From NCBI RefSeq assembly GCF_000952155.1, contig NZ_JYON01000025.1, positions 1-64,000 of the forward strand: a stretch of 64,000 nt of DNA. The letters are read 5' to 3'. Made by a program: the position numbers and the translations under genes. This DNA comes from Aliterella atlantica CENA595. GTDB taxonomy: Bacteria > Cyanobacteriota > Cyanobacteriia > Cyanobacteriales > Chroococcidiopsidaceae. This document shows, piece after piece, positions 9,084 through 18,626 of this stretch (its first letter is position 1; every line of letters begins with the position of its first letter). The notes below the pieces were generated by a model that was given only the letters and a program-made list of their open reading frames with translations, searched no databases and had not been told where the DNA came from.

Positions 9084-9525
9084 TTAGTTGCGTTCCGACA
9101 TTCTTTTCCCTAGTAAATTTGATGTCTCGTCACATTTGCAAAAACTAACTCTTTATTGCTTAGGCTATTAAAGCCAAATTAATCATATAAAACACAATAT
9201 CAAAAGACCAATTTGTTTATAATAAACTTATTTAAATGAAGCTCTAGATGGATTAGCACCACTATACAGAAGTATAAAGCAGGAAGGCATCGGTCGCTAT
9301 AGATTTAGATACTGTTGTAACAATATACAGTTTGATATATTTTCTGATTGACTAAATTCCATTTCAACTATTATTTGTAGTTTTATTAAAAAACTTTTCT
9401 TTCATCTTGGCTGTTGAACGCGGCATTTGCATTAATACTAAATTAAACTTAGAATATCTCAGTGAAGTATGCAGAGAAGGCAGGAAACTAAACGACTATG
9501 GTTGCCTAATTTCTTCTATACATAC
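9084..9525. other. Intergenic gap
   Basis: AT-rich, with frequent stops in all frames. It includes the region upstream of the GUN4 remnant, where the rest of that gene has been lost. Nothing recognisable. Confidence 0.4.
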
Positions 9526-9948
9526 TTACTTATAAATGATTGCTCGACGTATTCTTCCCTTGGAGTCTTTAAACTTCCAGCCATATGATCTTGAACCATC
9601 AAAATTGCCTAGTATTTTGATCCTTCTTTCATTTAAATAGTGCTGCAATACACCACATTCTGCATAACTTGTACCTTGGCAATTATCTTTCCATTCCAAC
9701 ATTGACCTAAATTTGAAAACTCCTTCTCTTGTCTTAAAATCCTCGCAACTTCCATGCGCCCAAGATGCTATCCTTACATTAGCAGGCTTTCCATCAATAC
9801 TTCCCTTTTGAATTTCTTGCTGATAAATTCCTCCGCATTCTGCACTAGCAGCTTCAGTTTTAATTAATGAAAAGCTACAAGCCAAAAGTATTGATAAAGA
9901 GATGAGTTTGAGAAAACTTGTATTTTTAGTTAAGCGATGATTCTTCAT
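9526..9948 (-). CDS. Small exported protein, unknown
   Basis: A 140-aa product with a Sec-type signal (basic start, hydrophobic 13-32, AEA-type cleavage region near 33-37). The mature part holds cysteines at CGG, SCED, NCQG and ECG, likely disulphide-bonded. It follows mod by 42 bp on the same strand but looks unrelated to restriction; it belongs with the other small exported proteins at 15-21 kb. No family recognised. Confidence 0.75.
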   Translation of the reverse strand: MKNHRLTKNTSFLKLISLSILLACSFSLIKTEAASAECGGIYQQEIQKGSIDGKPANVRIASWAHGSCEDFKTREGVFKFRSMLEWKDNCQGTSYAECGVLQHYLNERRIKILGNFDGSRSYGWKFKDSKGRIRRAIIYK

Positions 9949-9990
9949 GAGATTTACCCTTTAGTGTATTTTCCAATCTGAGACATATTG

Positions 9991-11865
9991 CTACTTCACT
10001 TCCACCGTTGCACTAGCATCGTTACCAAATACATCGACTAGACGCACTGCAATTGTCCGTTTTCCTGCTGGAAGTTCCAAACTCTCAGCTTTTGTTATCA
10101 CTGTTTTGGTTTGCTTACCATTGCCCCTAATGGCTTGCCACATTGAGCGAAAGGTTTTACCGTCGTAGTCCCAATCAATTGCCCAATAGTCAATGAGGGC
10201 AGCAAAGTTATCTTTGATAGCTTTTCTCAGTTCTGCTTTTTGTTTGTCGTCAGAGATGGGAAAGTCCATTAATACATAACGGTCAATGCTAATAGAAATT
10301 GTCACATTTCCATTCCCAGCGTCTCTCACCTCCGGTTTACTCACCCGTAGATAAGGCTTTTCATGAAATACAATTTTGTCCCGCAGATTATCTAATTCAT
10401 TCTCATTTTTGGCTTTCTTCAAGTAGTTATAAATTTCTGGAGGAATGGTCAGGGTCTTAATCTCTACCTTTAGCCTGTCACTCAATGCTTTCTTGCGGCT
10501 TTCTAGTTCAGTGCTGAAGTTGTAATCATAATCCCAAGCCAGGACTACCAATGTTTTGTAACCCGTACCATCAAGTACCTGAGCATCCTGAGCTAATTCA
10601 ATGACTTTTTTAGCAGTGATAGGTCGGTCGGGGTAGCCTACATAAGCTAGCTCAGGATCGTTATCATCGTTAGTGAGAATGCCAAGGTCGGGGCGATCGC
10701 TTTTTGGTTCTGCACCATACAGCTTGAGGATAATCTTTTGCATCTCATTAATTTTGCTACCAGACAGGTAAATCATATGGCGCTGGTAGTTACCAATGTT
10801 CTCTAGTAGGAAGGGTTTAGCATCTTGGTTTACTAGGCGGTTACGAGAGACTTGAATGCCTACTTTGTCTAAGTTGCAACCAATCCATCGGCGATTTAGA
10901 CGTTCGGCTACAGCTAGAGTAGTTCCTGACCCTACATAGAAATCTGCGACTAAATCTCCTTCATTAGAAGAGGTTTGGATAATACGTTCAAGGAGGGTTT
11001 CAGGTTTTTGTGTAGGGTATCCTAGACGTTCTTTAGCTTGTGAACTTAATGCAGAAATATCATCCCAAATATTTTGTATTGGAACTCCAGGCATTTCATC
11101 AAGGTAGCGCTTATAACGCGGTACAGTTCCAAACTTAGTTTGAATAATTCTACCCTCATCAATAAGCTGGTTCATTTTTTCTTGACTGTAACGCCAATGT
11201 CTCCAAACTCCCATAACCTCATAGTAGGGGTTGCCTTTAGCAGCACCTCCTGGTCCCGTAATGTCAGTTAATTGATAACGGCGACCGTTTTCATCAATGT
11301 GCTTATAAAAATCATCAATGTAATCTTGACTATAGCTAGTATATTGAGTATTAAAAGTATAATTTTCGGGATTTTTTGTATAGTAAAAAATTGTATCTGA
11401 AATGTTGCCATAAGCTTTGCGACCTTGTTTTCCATCACTATGAGCGTTGGCGCGTTTCCAAACAATTTCATTACCAAACCTATCTGCACCAAATACCTCA
11501 TCTAGAATCGGCTTCATATAGTGCGAAATATGCCAATCTAGATGAATGTAGATACTACCATTATCATTAAGTAGGCGTTTCATTAATTGCAAACGAGGAT
11601 AAATCATGTCAAGGTAGGAATCTATTCCTCCTTCCCATGTGTCCGTATATGCAAGTCTTTCAATAATACTTGCTTCTTTTTCTACTTGTTTTCCTTCAAT
11701 TATCACTTGAATTGAGTAATCAGCACTGCTAACAAAAGGCGGATCTATATAGATTAAATCAACTTTACCAGCATAACCATTGGCTAGTAATGCTTGCATT
11801 GCTAGCAAGTTATCACCCCATATCAAACGATTCCACTTGAGTTTGTCCAAAATACTAACTGTCAT
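9991..11865 (-). CDS. Type III Mod-like N6-adenine/N4-cytosine DNA methyltransferase
   Basis: A 624-aa beta-class amino methyltransferase: the catalytic DPPF (41-44) precedes the target-recognition region, and the AdoMet site DFYVGSGTT (308-316) follows it. IYIHLDWH (105-112) and the TQKPETLLERII segment (285-296) are typical of Mod subunits. The C-terminal 200 residues form an extra region ending in a beta-rich stretch. In type III systems Mod modifies one strand of an asymmetric site and guides Res. It is the last gene of the Res-small-Mod operon, 23 bp after the 61-aa gene. Target sequence unknown. Confidence 0.92.
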   Translation of the reverse strand: MTVSILDKLKWNRLIWGDNLLAMQALLANGYAGKVDLIYIDPPFVSSADYSIQVIIEGKQVEKEASIIERLAYTDTWEGGIDSYLDMIYPRLQLMKRLLNDNGSIYIHLDWHISHYMKPILDEVFGADRFGNEIVWKRANAHSDGKQGRKAYGNISDTIFYYTKNPENYTFNTQYTSYSQDYIDDFYKHIDENGRRYQLTDITGPGGAAKGNPYYEVMGVWRHWRYSQEKMNQLIDEGRIIQTKFGTVPRYKRYLDEMPGVPIQNIWDDISALSSQAKERLGYPTQKPETLLERIIQTSSNEGDLVADFYVGSGTTLAVAERLNRRWIGCNLDKVGIQVSRNRLVNQDAKPFLLENIGNYQRHMIYLSGSKINEMQKIILKLYGAEPKSDRPDLGILTNDDNDPELAYVGYPDRPITAKKVIELAQDAQVLDGTGYKTLVVLAWDYDYNFSTELESRKKALSDRLKVEIKTLTIPPEIYNYLKKAKNENELDNLRDKIVFHEKPYLRVSKPEVRDAGNGNVTISISIDRYVLMDFPISDDKQKAELRKAIKDNFAALIDYWAIDWDYDGKTFRSMWQAIRGNGKQTKTVITKAESLELPAGKRTIAVRLVDVFGNDASATVEVK

Positions 11866-11888
11866 AATTTAGCCATCAATTTATAAAT

Positions 11889-12074
11889 TTATGCTGTCAT
11901 TTCATCTTCAAAATTAGGAACAACAAATAAAGTTAAGTTTCTTTGATAATCTTGAAGATTAGGCATTACAATTTCAGCAGTTTGAAACTCAATGTCTTTG
12001 GGATTGGGGGCGCGTTTAGGCTTAGTATCCCAAACAAGCTTTACTGAATCTTTCTTCCGTCTTCTTTCACTCAT
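11889..12074 (-). CDS. Small protein between Res and Mod
   Basis: 61 aa, basic N-terminal half (SERRRKKDSVK) and an acidic end; no known domain. It starts 5 bp after res and ends 23 bp before mod, so it is certainly co-transcribed. The conserved spot suggests a working part of the restriction system, perhaps an assembly or control subunit, but this is inference from position only. Confidence 0.75.
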   Translation of the reverse strand: MSERRRKKDSVKLVWDTKPKRAPNPKDIEFQTAEIVMPNLQDYQRNLTLFVVPNFEDEMTA

Positions 12075-12079
12075 AACTT

Positions 12080-14962
12080 TTACACCTGTAAACCTAATTC
12101 ACCGTATAAATCAGCAGTTAACATTGCTGTTTCTTGTCGCATAATGGGTAACAAAGCATTGAATGAAGCTCCTTCATTAGCATCAAATACGCTCTGTTTC
12201 AAGATGATGTATTCCCACTCTTGAGGCTGACTAATTCCTTGTGGTGGTGACACTTTAGAAGCTGACTTGCACCATGCCATAGCAGCTTTAGCCTTCAGTG
12301 CCGTACTGGAATCAGTGATTAAATGATCGCCCTTAGTTTCAAACAGAAACATCTTCTGGGCAGTCTTGACTACGAAATCTGGTTCATACTTGCGTTGAAT
12401 ACCTCTGTCATCCCGCCATGCGATCGCAAGGTCATGTTTGCGATCCAACTTGGCAAATGCCAACACTTCAGGAGAAGGATTCAACAGCTTGGAGATTACC
12501 TGACGTTCAAATCCTCCCTTTTCTGACTGCACTGCTTGGTATGGGTAAATGCACCTCTGCACTGTCACCATATTCTTCTGGCGCATCAACAGACGTGGAA
12601 CATCAGCCAAACTACGCCACACTGCCCCTGGTTGGTATTGCAAGTCATCACTTGCTTTAGCGATCGCAGCCCGAATCCGATCGCACACAAAATCAATCAC
12701 CCGTTGACCGCCAAGCCCTTGAAAAACTTTGTAATTATCTGGGTCAGTAAAATCAATTTCCTCTCGCAATAAGCGGCGGCTAATATATTCATCAGTCAGT
12801 GCAGCTATTTCAGAAATCAAACTACTGAGGTGAGTAGTCTTCTTGGACTGAGTAACTGTACGAGCTACCCTTTGCAATAGGTAAAAGTAGTCAAAGTATT
12901 CGTTCTCCAGTTCCCAAGTTTTAGCCTTAGTCTCAGTCTCAACGTGGACATCAGTAATAGTTGTTTTCCCTGATATTTGCTTGAGGAAGTTAAAACTTTG
13001 TACTGGATAACTATCTAGAGAATCTATGTCAATCTCATTGAGGTTAGGAATAGGTGCTTGGTCATAGATTTGTACTGCCCAACTGATATTGTATTTGGCA
13101 GTTCGGTTAACATCGGCATCGACATGAACTAAGTCACCAGTGGCTTTTTTGCCTGAGCTATCGCCTGAAGCGATCGCATAGCCTTGTTCTCTAAGGTAAT
13201 TTTCGTAGAAGTCTTTAAACTTGGGATGTTCGACTAAAAACAAGCAGTCAAAGGCATTACCAGGAGCTTCTCGGTTAAGCAACTGTTGTCGTGCTTCCCA
13301 CTTTAAGTCTTGAATCTGCTCGTACTCTGGTTTATATGCAGGAAACATTAACCGCAGCCCACGCCCTACGATTTGCTCCAGTAGCAGATCGGCTTCACTT
13401 GCCCTAAGCATGACAATCACGCAGATATTAGTACGGTCAAACCCTTCTCGTACTGATAGAACAGAGACAACCACTTGAAGAGGGTCATTATCATCGTCAA
13501 TCTTCTCCAACTTTGCTGATGTCGCATCAACCAACTTTTGGGAGGCTGATGTTTTACCAGGCTCTTTAAGCTGGGAATGATAAACGGCAACGCGATCGCT
13601 GTCATAATAATTTCCCTGAATGTCAGCTAAAGAGTTAAAGTGTTCTCCTACTAAATCAGCAACCTCAGTTTCTTCTGCTAGCACTAGCATTACAGGCTTG
13701 CGGTTGATACCTTGAGCTTTAAATTCCTCTGTCAATTGCTCTAGCTTGGACTTGCCAATCTCCAGCATGACCTTCTGACCAGGAGATAAACCTGTTATGT
13801 TACCTCGCCTTCTTCCTTGGGCTGGCTCTCGCACTGCTCTAAAGTCTAAATCTTCTAAATTGACTCCCTGGCGCTGCTCTAGGAATAGCTGCTTAACTAG
13901 CATATCGGATGAAGCTTTGCTTAGGTCGTAATCGTAGACAATGTGAGGAAAGTAGTCTTTCTTATCGCCGCTACCGTAGAAAGGAGTTGCACTAAAATCA
14001 ATTTGCTTAAATACTCGATGATCGGCTGACCCATGAAGCTCTAGCTGTTGCTGGTGCAAAAACGTCATAAACCTGCGCCAAATCAATTCCTCATTTTGTC
14101 CAGTTTTGGGATTAGGGCGCTTATCTGCATGGACGTGATGAGCTTCATCGTTCAAGACGCAGATATCGGGATATTCAGTCAGTAAGTCTGCAATGATTTC
14201 CGCTTTAGGGACTTCCTCACATTCACCTACCCATTCTTCCCATAGACTTGGCTCACTTTTATCAAACCGGAACTGCTGCCAATTAGTTACTACTAGGAAT
14301 GGTTCATCGGTGAGAGTAAGATTTTCTCTAAAATCGCTGGGTTCGTATAGCTCATAGTAAAAGCGGTCGCGCCACCTTGCACCAGGAGGCATAAATAAAG
14401 GTTTGTTTATATCTGCATTGCCACCTAACTTGACAGAATCTAAGATTCGCTTCTGTACTATCGCGCCAGGAGTAACGATTAAAAAACGTTGCGTGAAAGA
14501 GAGGGGTGAGGGGTTGCCATTTCCATCCCTAAGAATTTCATTATTAAGCGCATTAAAATAATGCCACACCAGTAGAGCATTTAGCACCCAAGTCTTACCG
14601 CTACCCGTCGCCATTTTCAAACAATACTTAGGAAAGGTAATAGGATTTAGCTCGTCCTGTAACACCTTTGACCTCGCTAATTCAGCAATTCGAGGCTCTC
14701 CTGGTGCAAATTCTTGGTAAAGCTGATAAGGGTTTTGAACACCTAAAATCTCGTGACAGTAAATGATCGTTTCAATTGCCTGTTGTTGACAGGAATGAAA
14801 TTGTGGTCCTTCTCTTTCTTCCTCAAACCAGTACCTTAAAAGTTCTTCTGTGGTTGGAGTAACACCAGCCCATCCAGTATTCCGCCATCCTTCTACATCC
14901 CCTTGTAAAAGAGTAGGAATTAATAGACCTATGGTGCTAGCTTGACGTTTGACTGAAACCAT
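12080..14962 (-). CDS. Type III Res-like helicase-nuclease
   Basis: A 960-aa superfamily 2 translocase. Walker A is MATGSGKT (117-124), the Walker B box is DEAH (272-275), SATPFYGSG marks motif III, and QIVGRGLRL motif VI. The C-terminal nuclease reads PDFVV...LFETKG (about 865-885), a PD-(D/E)XK site. In type III systems Res uses ATP to signal between two head-to-head sites and then cuts. It is first in the operon. The ATG at 14962 follows an AT-rich leader. All motifs are intact, so the system may be active. Confidence 0.92.
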   Translation of the reverse strand: MVSVKRQASTIGLLIPTLLQGDVEGWRNTGWAGVTPTTEELLRYWFEEEREGPQFHSCQQQAIETIIYCHEILGVQNPYQLYQEFAPGEPRIAELARSKVLQDELNPITFPKYCLKMATGSGKTWVLNALLVWHYFNALNNEILRDGNGNPSPLSFTQRFLIVTPGAIVQKRILDSVKLGGNADINKPLFMPPGARWRDRFYYELYEPSDFRENLTLTDEPFLVVTNWQQFRFDKSEPSLWEEWVGECEEVPKAEIIADLLTEYPDICVLNDEAHHVHADKRPNPKTGQNEELIWRRFMTFLHQQQLELHGSADHRVFKQIDFSATPFYGSGDKKDYFPHIVYDYDLSKASSDMLVKQLFLEQRQGVNLEDLDFRAVREPAQGRRRGNITGLSPGQKVMLEIGKSKLEQLTEEFKAQGINRKPVMLVLAEETEVADLVGEHFNSLADIQGNYYDSDRVAVYHSQLKEPGKTSASQKLVDATSAKLEKIDDDNDPLQVVVSVLSVREGFDRTNICVIVMLRASEADLLLEQIVGRGLRLMFPAYKPEYEQIQDLKWEARQQLLNREAPGNAFDCLFLVEHPKFKDFYENYLREQGYAIASGDSSGKKATGDLVHVDADVNRTAKYNISWAVQIYDQAPIPNLNEIDIDSLDSYPVQSFNFLKQISGKTTITDVHVETETKAKTWELENEYFDYFYLLQRVARTVTQSKKTTHLSSLISEIAALTDEYISRRLLREEIDFTDPDNYKVFQGLGGQRVIDFVCDRIRAAIAKASDDLQYQPGAVWRSLADVPRLLMRQKNMVTVQRCIYPYQAVQSEKGGFERQVISKLLNPSPEVLAFAKLDRKHDLAIAWRDDRGIQRKYEPDFVVKTAQKMFLFETKGDHLITDSSTALKAKAAMAWCKSASKVSPPQGISQPQEWEYIILKQSVFDANEGASFNALLPIMRQETAMLTADLYGELGLQV

Positions 14963-15177
14963 TTGCTTTCCCTAAAATAATATTTGGGGTTATTAGTCTA
15001 TTTTTTAAACTGCGTTAAGTATTTACTCCGCGATCAATCACCGCGATTGCCCAACTGTTATCGTCGAATAGATAAGTCTAAAGTAACTACAAACTTTTCT
15101 TGATTTAGCTCAGTTTTAGAACAATTTCATGAACAAGTTTGTTAGCTTGCGGTTAATTCACTAATAAATTTTTATGA

Positions 15178-15390
15178 TTATTGACAGGTATAACCTTTGC
15201 CGTCCACAAAAACAGTAACAGGAGAATTCACTGGAACTACATCAGTAACCTGGGCAACTTCTGCACATTTTTTTTGAACAACTTGTTCTGGTGACTCCTG
15301 AGAAAGATTACTAAAAACAGAACTAAAAATACCGAGAGAGAGAAAAGCACCGGATACTATAAAAACAGGTTTTAAATTCTTTTTTTGCAT
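15178..15390 (-). CDS. Small exported or membrane-anchored protein
   Basis: 70 aa with one hydrophobic segment (about 8-28) and a short mature part with two cysteines (KKC...YTC) that could pair. The upstream 160 bp carry one copy of a ~110-bp imperfect repeat also found upstream of the gene ending at 16802. Function unknown. Confidence 0.6.
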   Translation of the reverse strand: MQKKNLKPVFIVSGAFLSLGIFSSVFSNLSQESPEQVVQKKCAEVAQVTDVVPVNSPVTVFVDGKGYTCQ

Positions 15391-15791
15391 CTGAACATCA
15401 TCGAATTTATTTAAAATTAATCTACAAAATGTTTCAACTTAATGTATTTAAAATTTGCAGACTTTTAAAGTTTATACACCACAAGCTATATAATATTTCT
15501 TCTAACCCTTGAATGATAACCGAGAAAACCAGCAGCTAGGTAAAAAGACGAATATTTTTCCTAGAGAATTTACTGAAGACTTACTTTTATAAAGCAGTTA
15601 GAGTGTGGGGTTATTAATAATTTTTGAATTGATTGCATCTCAATTTGAGGACGCGATCACCTATACAGCCGTATCCCCTCTGTGTTAACAGAAGGGCAAT
15701 TGCCTACAGAAAATACCAGTGTGCATTTCAGGGAAAGTGCAGTAATCTATTTTTGCAAATTGTGTTTATTTCGAGGTAAGAGTCAATGATT
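15391..15791. other. Intergenic gap carrying repeat copy A
   Basis: Mostly AT-rich. It holds the repeat copy described at 15550-15661. No ORF of interest. Confidence 0.5.
15550..15661. repeat. ~110-bp imperfect direct repeat, copy A
   Basis: Shares ctagagaatttactgaag, acttttataaagcagtta, a GGGGTT core and a GCGATCACC end with copy B (17259-17367), in the same order and spacing. Both copies lie upstream of a minus-strand gene for a small exported protein, so a duplicated promoter region is likely. Confidence 0.75.
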
Positions 15792-16292
15792 TTACAAACT
15801 ACAGTATTGCTCTCCCCAATTTAGTTTTCTGTCACTTCCATCGTAATCCAAACATTCAAAGAACTGAACTTTCCCTTGGATTAAGCCCACTGAGTAACTC
15901 CAACCTGTTTGGTTTACGCCAAATGTAACTGAACCTACAGAATTACAGTTAGTGATGATCTTCGCTGCAATTGATTTTATGAATTTAGGTGAGTTCATTA
16001 TTGACTCTGATGCTGCTCCCTCTAGTAAAAGCTCATATTCATGCGGACGAGCGGTAGGATGATCAGGATAAAGTTCTGAAACATCAGAAATACGGGTTAT
16101 AACTCTAACATTGCGACGTGTCTCAATACGGTTTTGAGCAGCCGAGACAGTCGCAGTGCAACTAGAGTTTGCTTTTACTTCTTGAGTCTGTAATGGCAAA
16201 ACTAAAAGCATTATTGTATCCAAAGCAATTAAGCCAGTAGTTATTAGTTTATGCATAGTAAATAATTTATTGGTCACTTTTATAATGCCCAT
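15792..16292 (-). CDS. Small exported protein, unknown
   Basis: Up to 166 aa; a second ATG at 16256 (residue 13) would give a more usual signal peptide (MHKLITTGL...LPLQTQEVKA). The mature part has four cysteines (SSC, NCN, ECL, YCS) and beta-rich composition. It belongs to the exported-protein series of this strand. No family recognised. Confidence 0.7.
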   Translation of the reverse strand: MGIIKVTNKLFTMHKLITTGLIALDTIMLLVLPLQTQEVKANSSCTATVSAAQNRIETRRNVRVITRISDVSELYPDHPTARPHEYELLLEGAASESIMNSPKFIKSIAAKIITNCNSVGSVTFGVNQTGWSYSVGLIQGKVQFFECLDYDGSDRKLNWGEQYCSL

Positions 16293-16340
16293 CCATCACT
16301 CTTAACTCTCAATGAGTTAGAAAAACTGTATGATGCAAGT

Positions 16341-16763
16341 TTATGGGTTGCTAACAACGAATAGCCAAGTGATAAAAACTAGAATTACTAATAAACTTAC
16401 TTGTCCAGTAAATAGCAACATCAACCCTACAACAGAAATAAAACAGTAGATTGCGTTTTTGGTTGAGTTAGCTTGGTCATTGTTAAGGATCGTTCTCTCA
16501 GTTATACCAGGGGCTATTTCCTGTTCTATAACATTTGCTTGTATTCCCGACAAAAACTTTTTAAGCGCTTCTTCTTTGTTTCTACCGACAGATTCGATAT
16601 CTTTTCCTGATGCCAATGCTGAAATAATTTTAGCATTTCTTGAATGTTCAACAACAATACATATTTCTCGTCCTTCGTGACTTACTGTGTAGTGATTTAA
16701 GACCTGATTTGAAAGAGTTTCTACACTTGTTAAATGAAATAAGTAGTCTTCAACACTTCTCAT
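16341..16763 (-). CDS. Membrane protein with two C-terminal TM segments
   Basis: 140 aa. Residues 1-100 are soluble, mixed alpha/beta; the end has two adjacent hydrophobic segments (about 102-120 and 122-138), so the bulk probably faces the cytoplasm. No signal peptide, unlike its neighbours. 48 bp after it, in the direction of transcription, comes the next exported-protein gene. Function unknown. Confidence 0.7.
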   Translation of the reverse strand: MRSVEDYLFHLTSVETLSNQVLNHYTVSHEGREICIVVEHSRNAKIISALASGKDIESVGRNKEEALKKFLSGIQANVIEQEIAPGITERTILNNDQANSTKNAIYCFISVVGLMLLFTGQVSLLVILVFITWLFVVSNP

Positions 16764-16801
16764 TGTTTTTGCCCATAATAACTTGATATAAATTATTTTT
16801 A

Positions 16802-17215
16802 TTACCTTTTCTTAATAGTTATGGTTGTCCATCCTTCAGAGTAGTTAGTTCCACAGGCATAGTCATATATACCAATGGAGTGAAAGTTGTAATTAGCAAT
16901 CTCACCAGGAACAACGTCATGAATGCCAGATCCAACCTCATTGCTGAAGTGTACAGATTTTGCAGCGCAGTTAACTGTATAAGTGGTCTTGATGGTTCCT
17001 TGATTTTCGCGAGTACATTTGTCAGGTGAAGGAGATTGACGGCAATTCCACCATCGAGGAGTTAAGGTTACAATTTTTGCTTCATTATTGCCTAGACCAG
17101 CAGTAGCCACGACATCCTCACCTGAAATATCAGCAATAGATTGAGCGCCCGTAGAAGCTATTGACTGGGTAAATAAAAGAGTAAAGAATGTAGTGCCTAA
17201 GAGAAAATGCCTCAT
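16802..17215 (-). CDS. Small exported protein, unknown
   Basis: 137 aa with a signal peptide (hydrophobic 4-18, cleavage near ASTGAQS). The mature part has WWNCRQSP, DKC, NCAA and DYACGT, four cysteines. Preceded by repeat copy B, 44-150 bp upstream. No family recognised; it shares size and export with the flanking genes but not clear sequence similarity. Confidence 0.75.
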   Translation of the reverse strand: MRHFLLGTTFFTLLFTQSIASTGAQSIADISGEDVVATAGLGNNEAKIVTLTPRWWNCRQSPSPDKCTRENQGTIKTTYTVNCAAKSVHFSNEVGSGIHDVVPGEIANYNFHSIGIYDYACGTNYSEGWTTITIKKR

Positions 17216-17258
17216 GATTTTTATCTTGTTTATTAGTTAAAAATAGGGAAAAGGTTAC

Positions 17259-17367
17259 AAATATTTTTTCTAGAGAATTTACTGAAGATTTACTTTTATA
17301 AAGCAGTTATGCTACGGGGTTGTCGATCGCTTTTGGATTGATTAAATCTTAAGCCGAGAGCGCGATC
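17259..17367. repeat. ~110-bp imperfect direct repeat, copy B
   Basis: Matches copy A at 15550-15661 over almost its full length with scattered changes, including tctagagaatttactgaag and cttttataaagcagtta. It occupies the upstream region of the 16802-17215 gene. Confidence 0.75.
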
Positions 17368-17390
17368 ACCCCCTATGTTTTGAGGACTGA

Positions 17391-17948
17391 CTAAAAGCGG
17401 ATTTGACTTTCATGAATCCAGCCCCCGCCGCAAGCGGTTGTAGAATACCAACTATCTTGAGGTTCTGGATAAACTTTTATTAATTGACGATTAGTAATTG
17501 TACATTTGACTCTGCCATTAGGAGATGCCCGAACTTTTGAAGGTGGGGCGAATACAATAACATTTTCAAAATTACCAGAGCCATAAATTTCACTACAAGC
17601 TAAGTAGTTTGAATTAACCCAACCTTCTAAACCATTTACTCAATTGTTTGGACCATTTATTACGCGCACGTAACTCCAAACTCCAGAGCCATATCTAAGC
17701 ACTTCCACAGTGTTCCCATTATTAAGACCAGATTTTGATTTACCATTGGGAGAGAACCGGAGAGCTAATTGACCTGTTTGAATGTTAGTTACATTACAAG
17801 ACACTCCTTGGGTTATCAAAAATGTTTCAGCAGCTTTAGTGTTTTCAGGAGTTATCGTAGTAGAAAGAGTAAAGTTTAGACCAACTACAAAGATCGATAA
17901 TAGGGGTTTTCTGAGCAGAGATTCAATTAGATGTTTCATCTTTTTCAA
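17391..17948 (-). pseudogene. Exported tandem SH3-like protein interrupted by an in-frame TGA
   Basis: The first 102 codons encode a signal peptide and most of a bacterial SH3 domain (CNVTNIQTGQLALRFSPNG, VLRYGSGVWSYVRV). A TGA at 17640-17642 then stops the frame exactly inside the domain. Beyond it the same frame continues for 82 codons with the missing GLEGWVNSNYLAC end and a second SH3-like unit (VRASPNGRVKC...WIHESQIRF), ending at TAG 17391. Either a recent nonsense mutation, a sequencing error, or readthrough. Similar in type to the intact SH3 gene at 20278-20625. Confidence 0.8.
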
Positions 17949-18626
17949 TTATTATGTTCTTTTTCTTTTAGGAAAGGTTACACCTGTCCCTTTTACTGCA
18001 AGTTGTCTTGATAGTTGCTACACTTAGTTGCTCGATCAACGGAAACCACTCTAGAATGCCGAATTCGCCATTTGTAATAGAGGCTGTTCTTCACCACTCT
18101 TAACCACGATTTGATATAAAACCGTCTGAAATAATCGTTCTAATACTGCCATACAATAAACACCACAATCATTAAAGAAGATTCCCTAAACTCCATCAGC
18201 TAGATGAAGCTTAATCAATGTTCTGTGTATCTCTCAGGGAAATATCACGGAACTTTAAACCCCTTTAAAAAAAACACTCGTAGTAACACTCAGGCATTCA
18301 GCACCCACTTCAGGTAGCAAAGTAATCCTACCCAAGTACAAAATATTGAACGGAGTATAAGGTGTACGCTGAAAATTGACGAAAACATTTTAAGGAGCAG
18401 TTTTATAACTAGAAAGCAGGATTCGATGTTTCAAGATAGTGATTTTGCTTCACTCAGCCGTCCAGATGCCGTAGACAGCGCCCAAGAGATAATCGCGCAA
18501 GTAGCAAAGCGCTTAAAGTGTCTAATGCCAAGATAGTTTCGCGGCATTCAGGAGAATTGTTTGAGTTATACAGGGTAAAGTTTTTGGGCTAGAGGTGATC
18601 GCACAAGATAAAAATGAGTATGCCTG
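17949..18626. other. Long intergenic gap
   Basis: About 680 bp without a clear gene. Only a 36-codon plus-strand frame at 18426-18536 (listed separately) has any coding look. The rest is AT-rich, with no tRNA, hairpin terminator or repeat that I can defend. Confidence 0.5.
18426..18592 (+). pseudogene. Possible short frameshifted gene
   Basis: ATG at 18426 opens 36 codons with a soluble helical look (SLSRPDAVDSAQEIIAQVAK) ending at TAG 18536. In another frame the next 24 codons read VSNAKIVSRHSGELFELYRV up to TAG 18592. A single-base indel near 18515 would join them into a ~58-aa protein. Weak evidence; could be chance. Confidence 0.25.

Noticed and set aside
11074..11570. Several short frames antisense to mod
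   Set aside because: They lie fully within the methyltransferase gene and have no features of their own; shadows.
12323..12772. Short plus-strand frames across res
   Set aside because: Antisense shadows of the helicase gene.
17640..17642. TGA as selenocysteine codon
   Set aside because: No SECIS-like structure was recognised and no selenoprotein family is involved; nonsense or readthrough is simpler.
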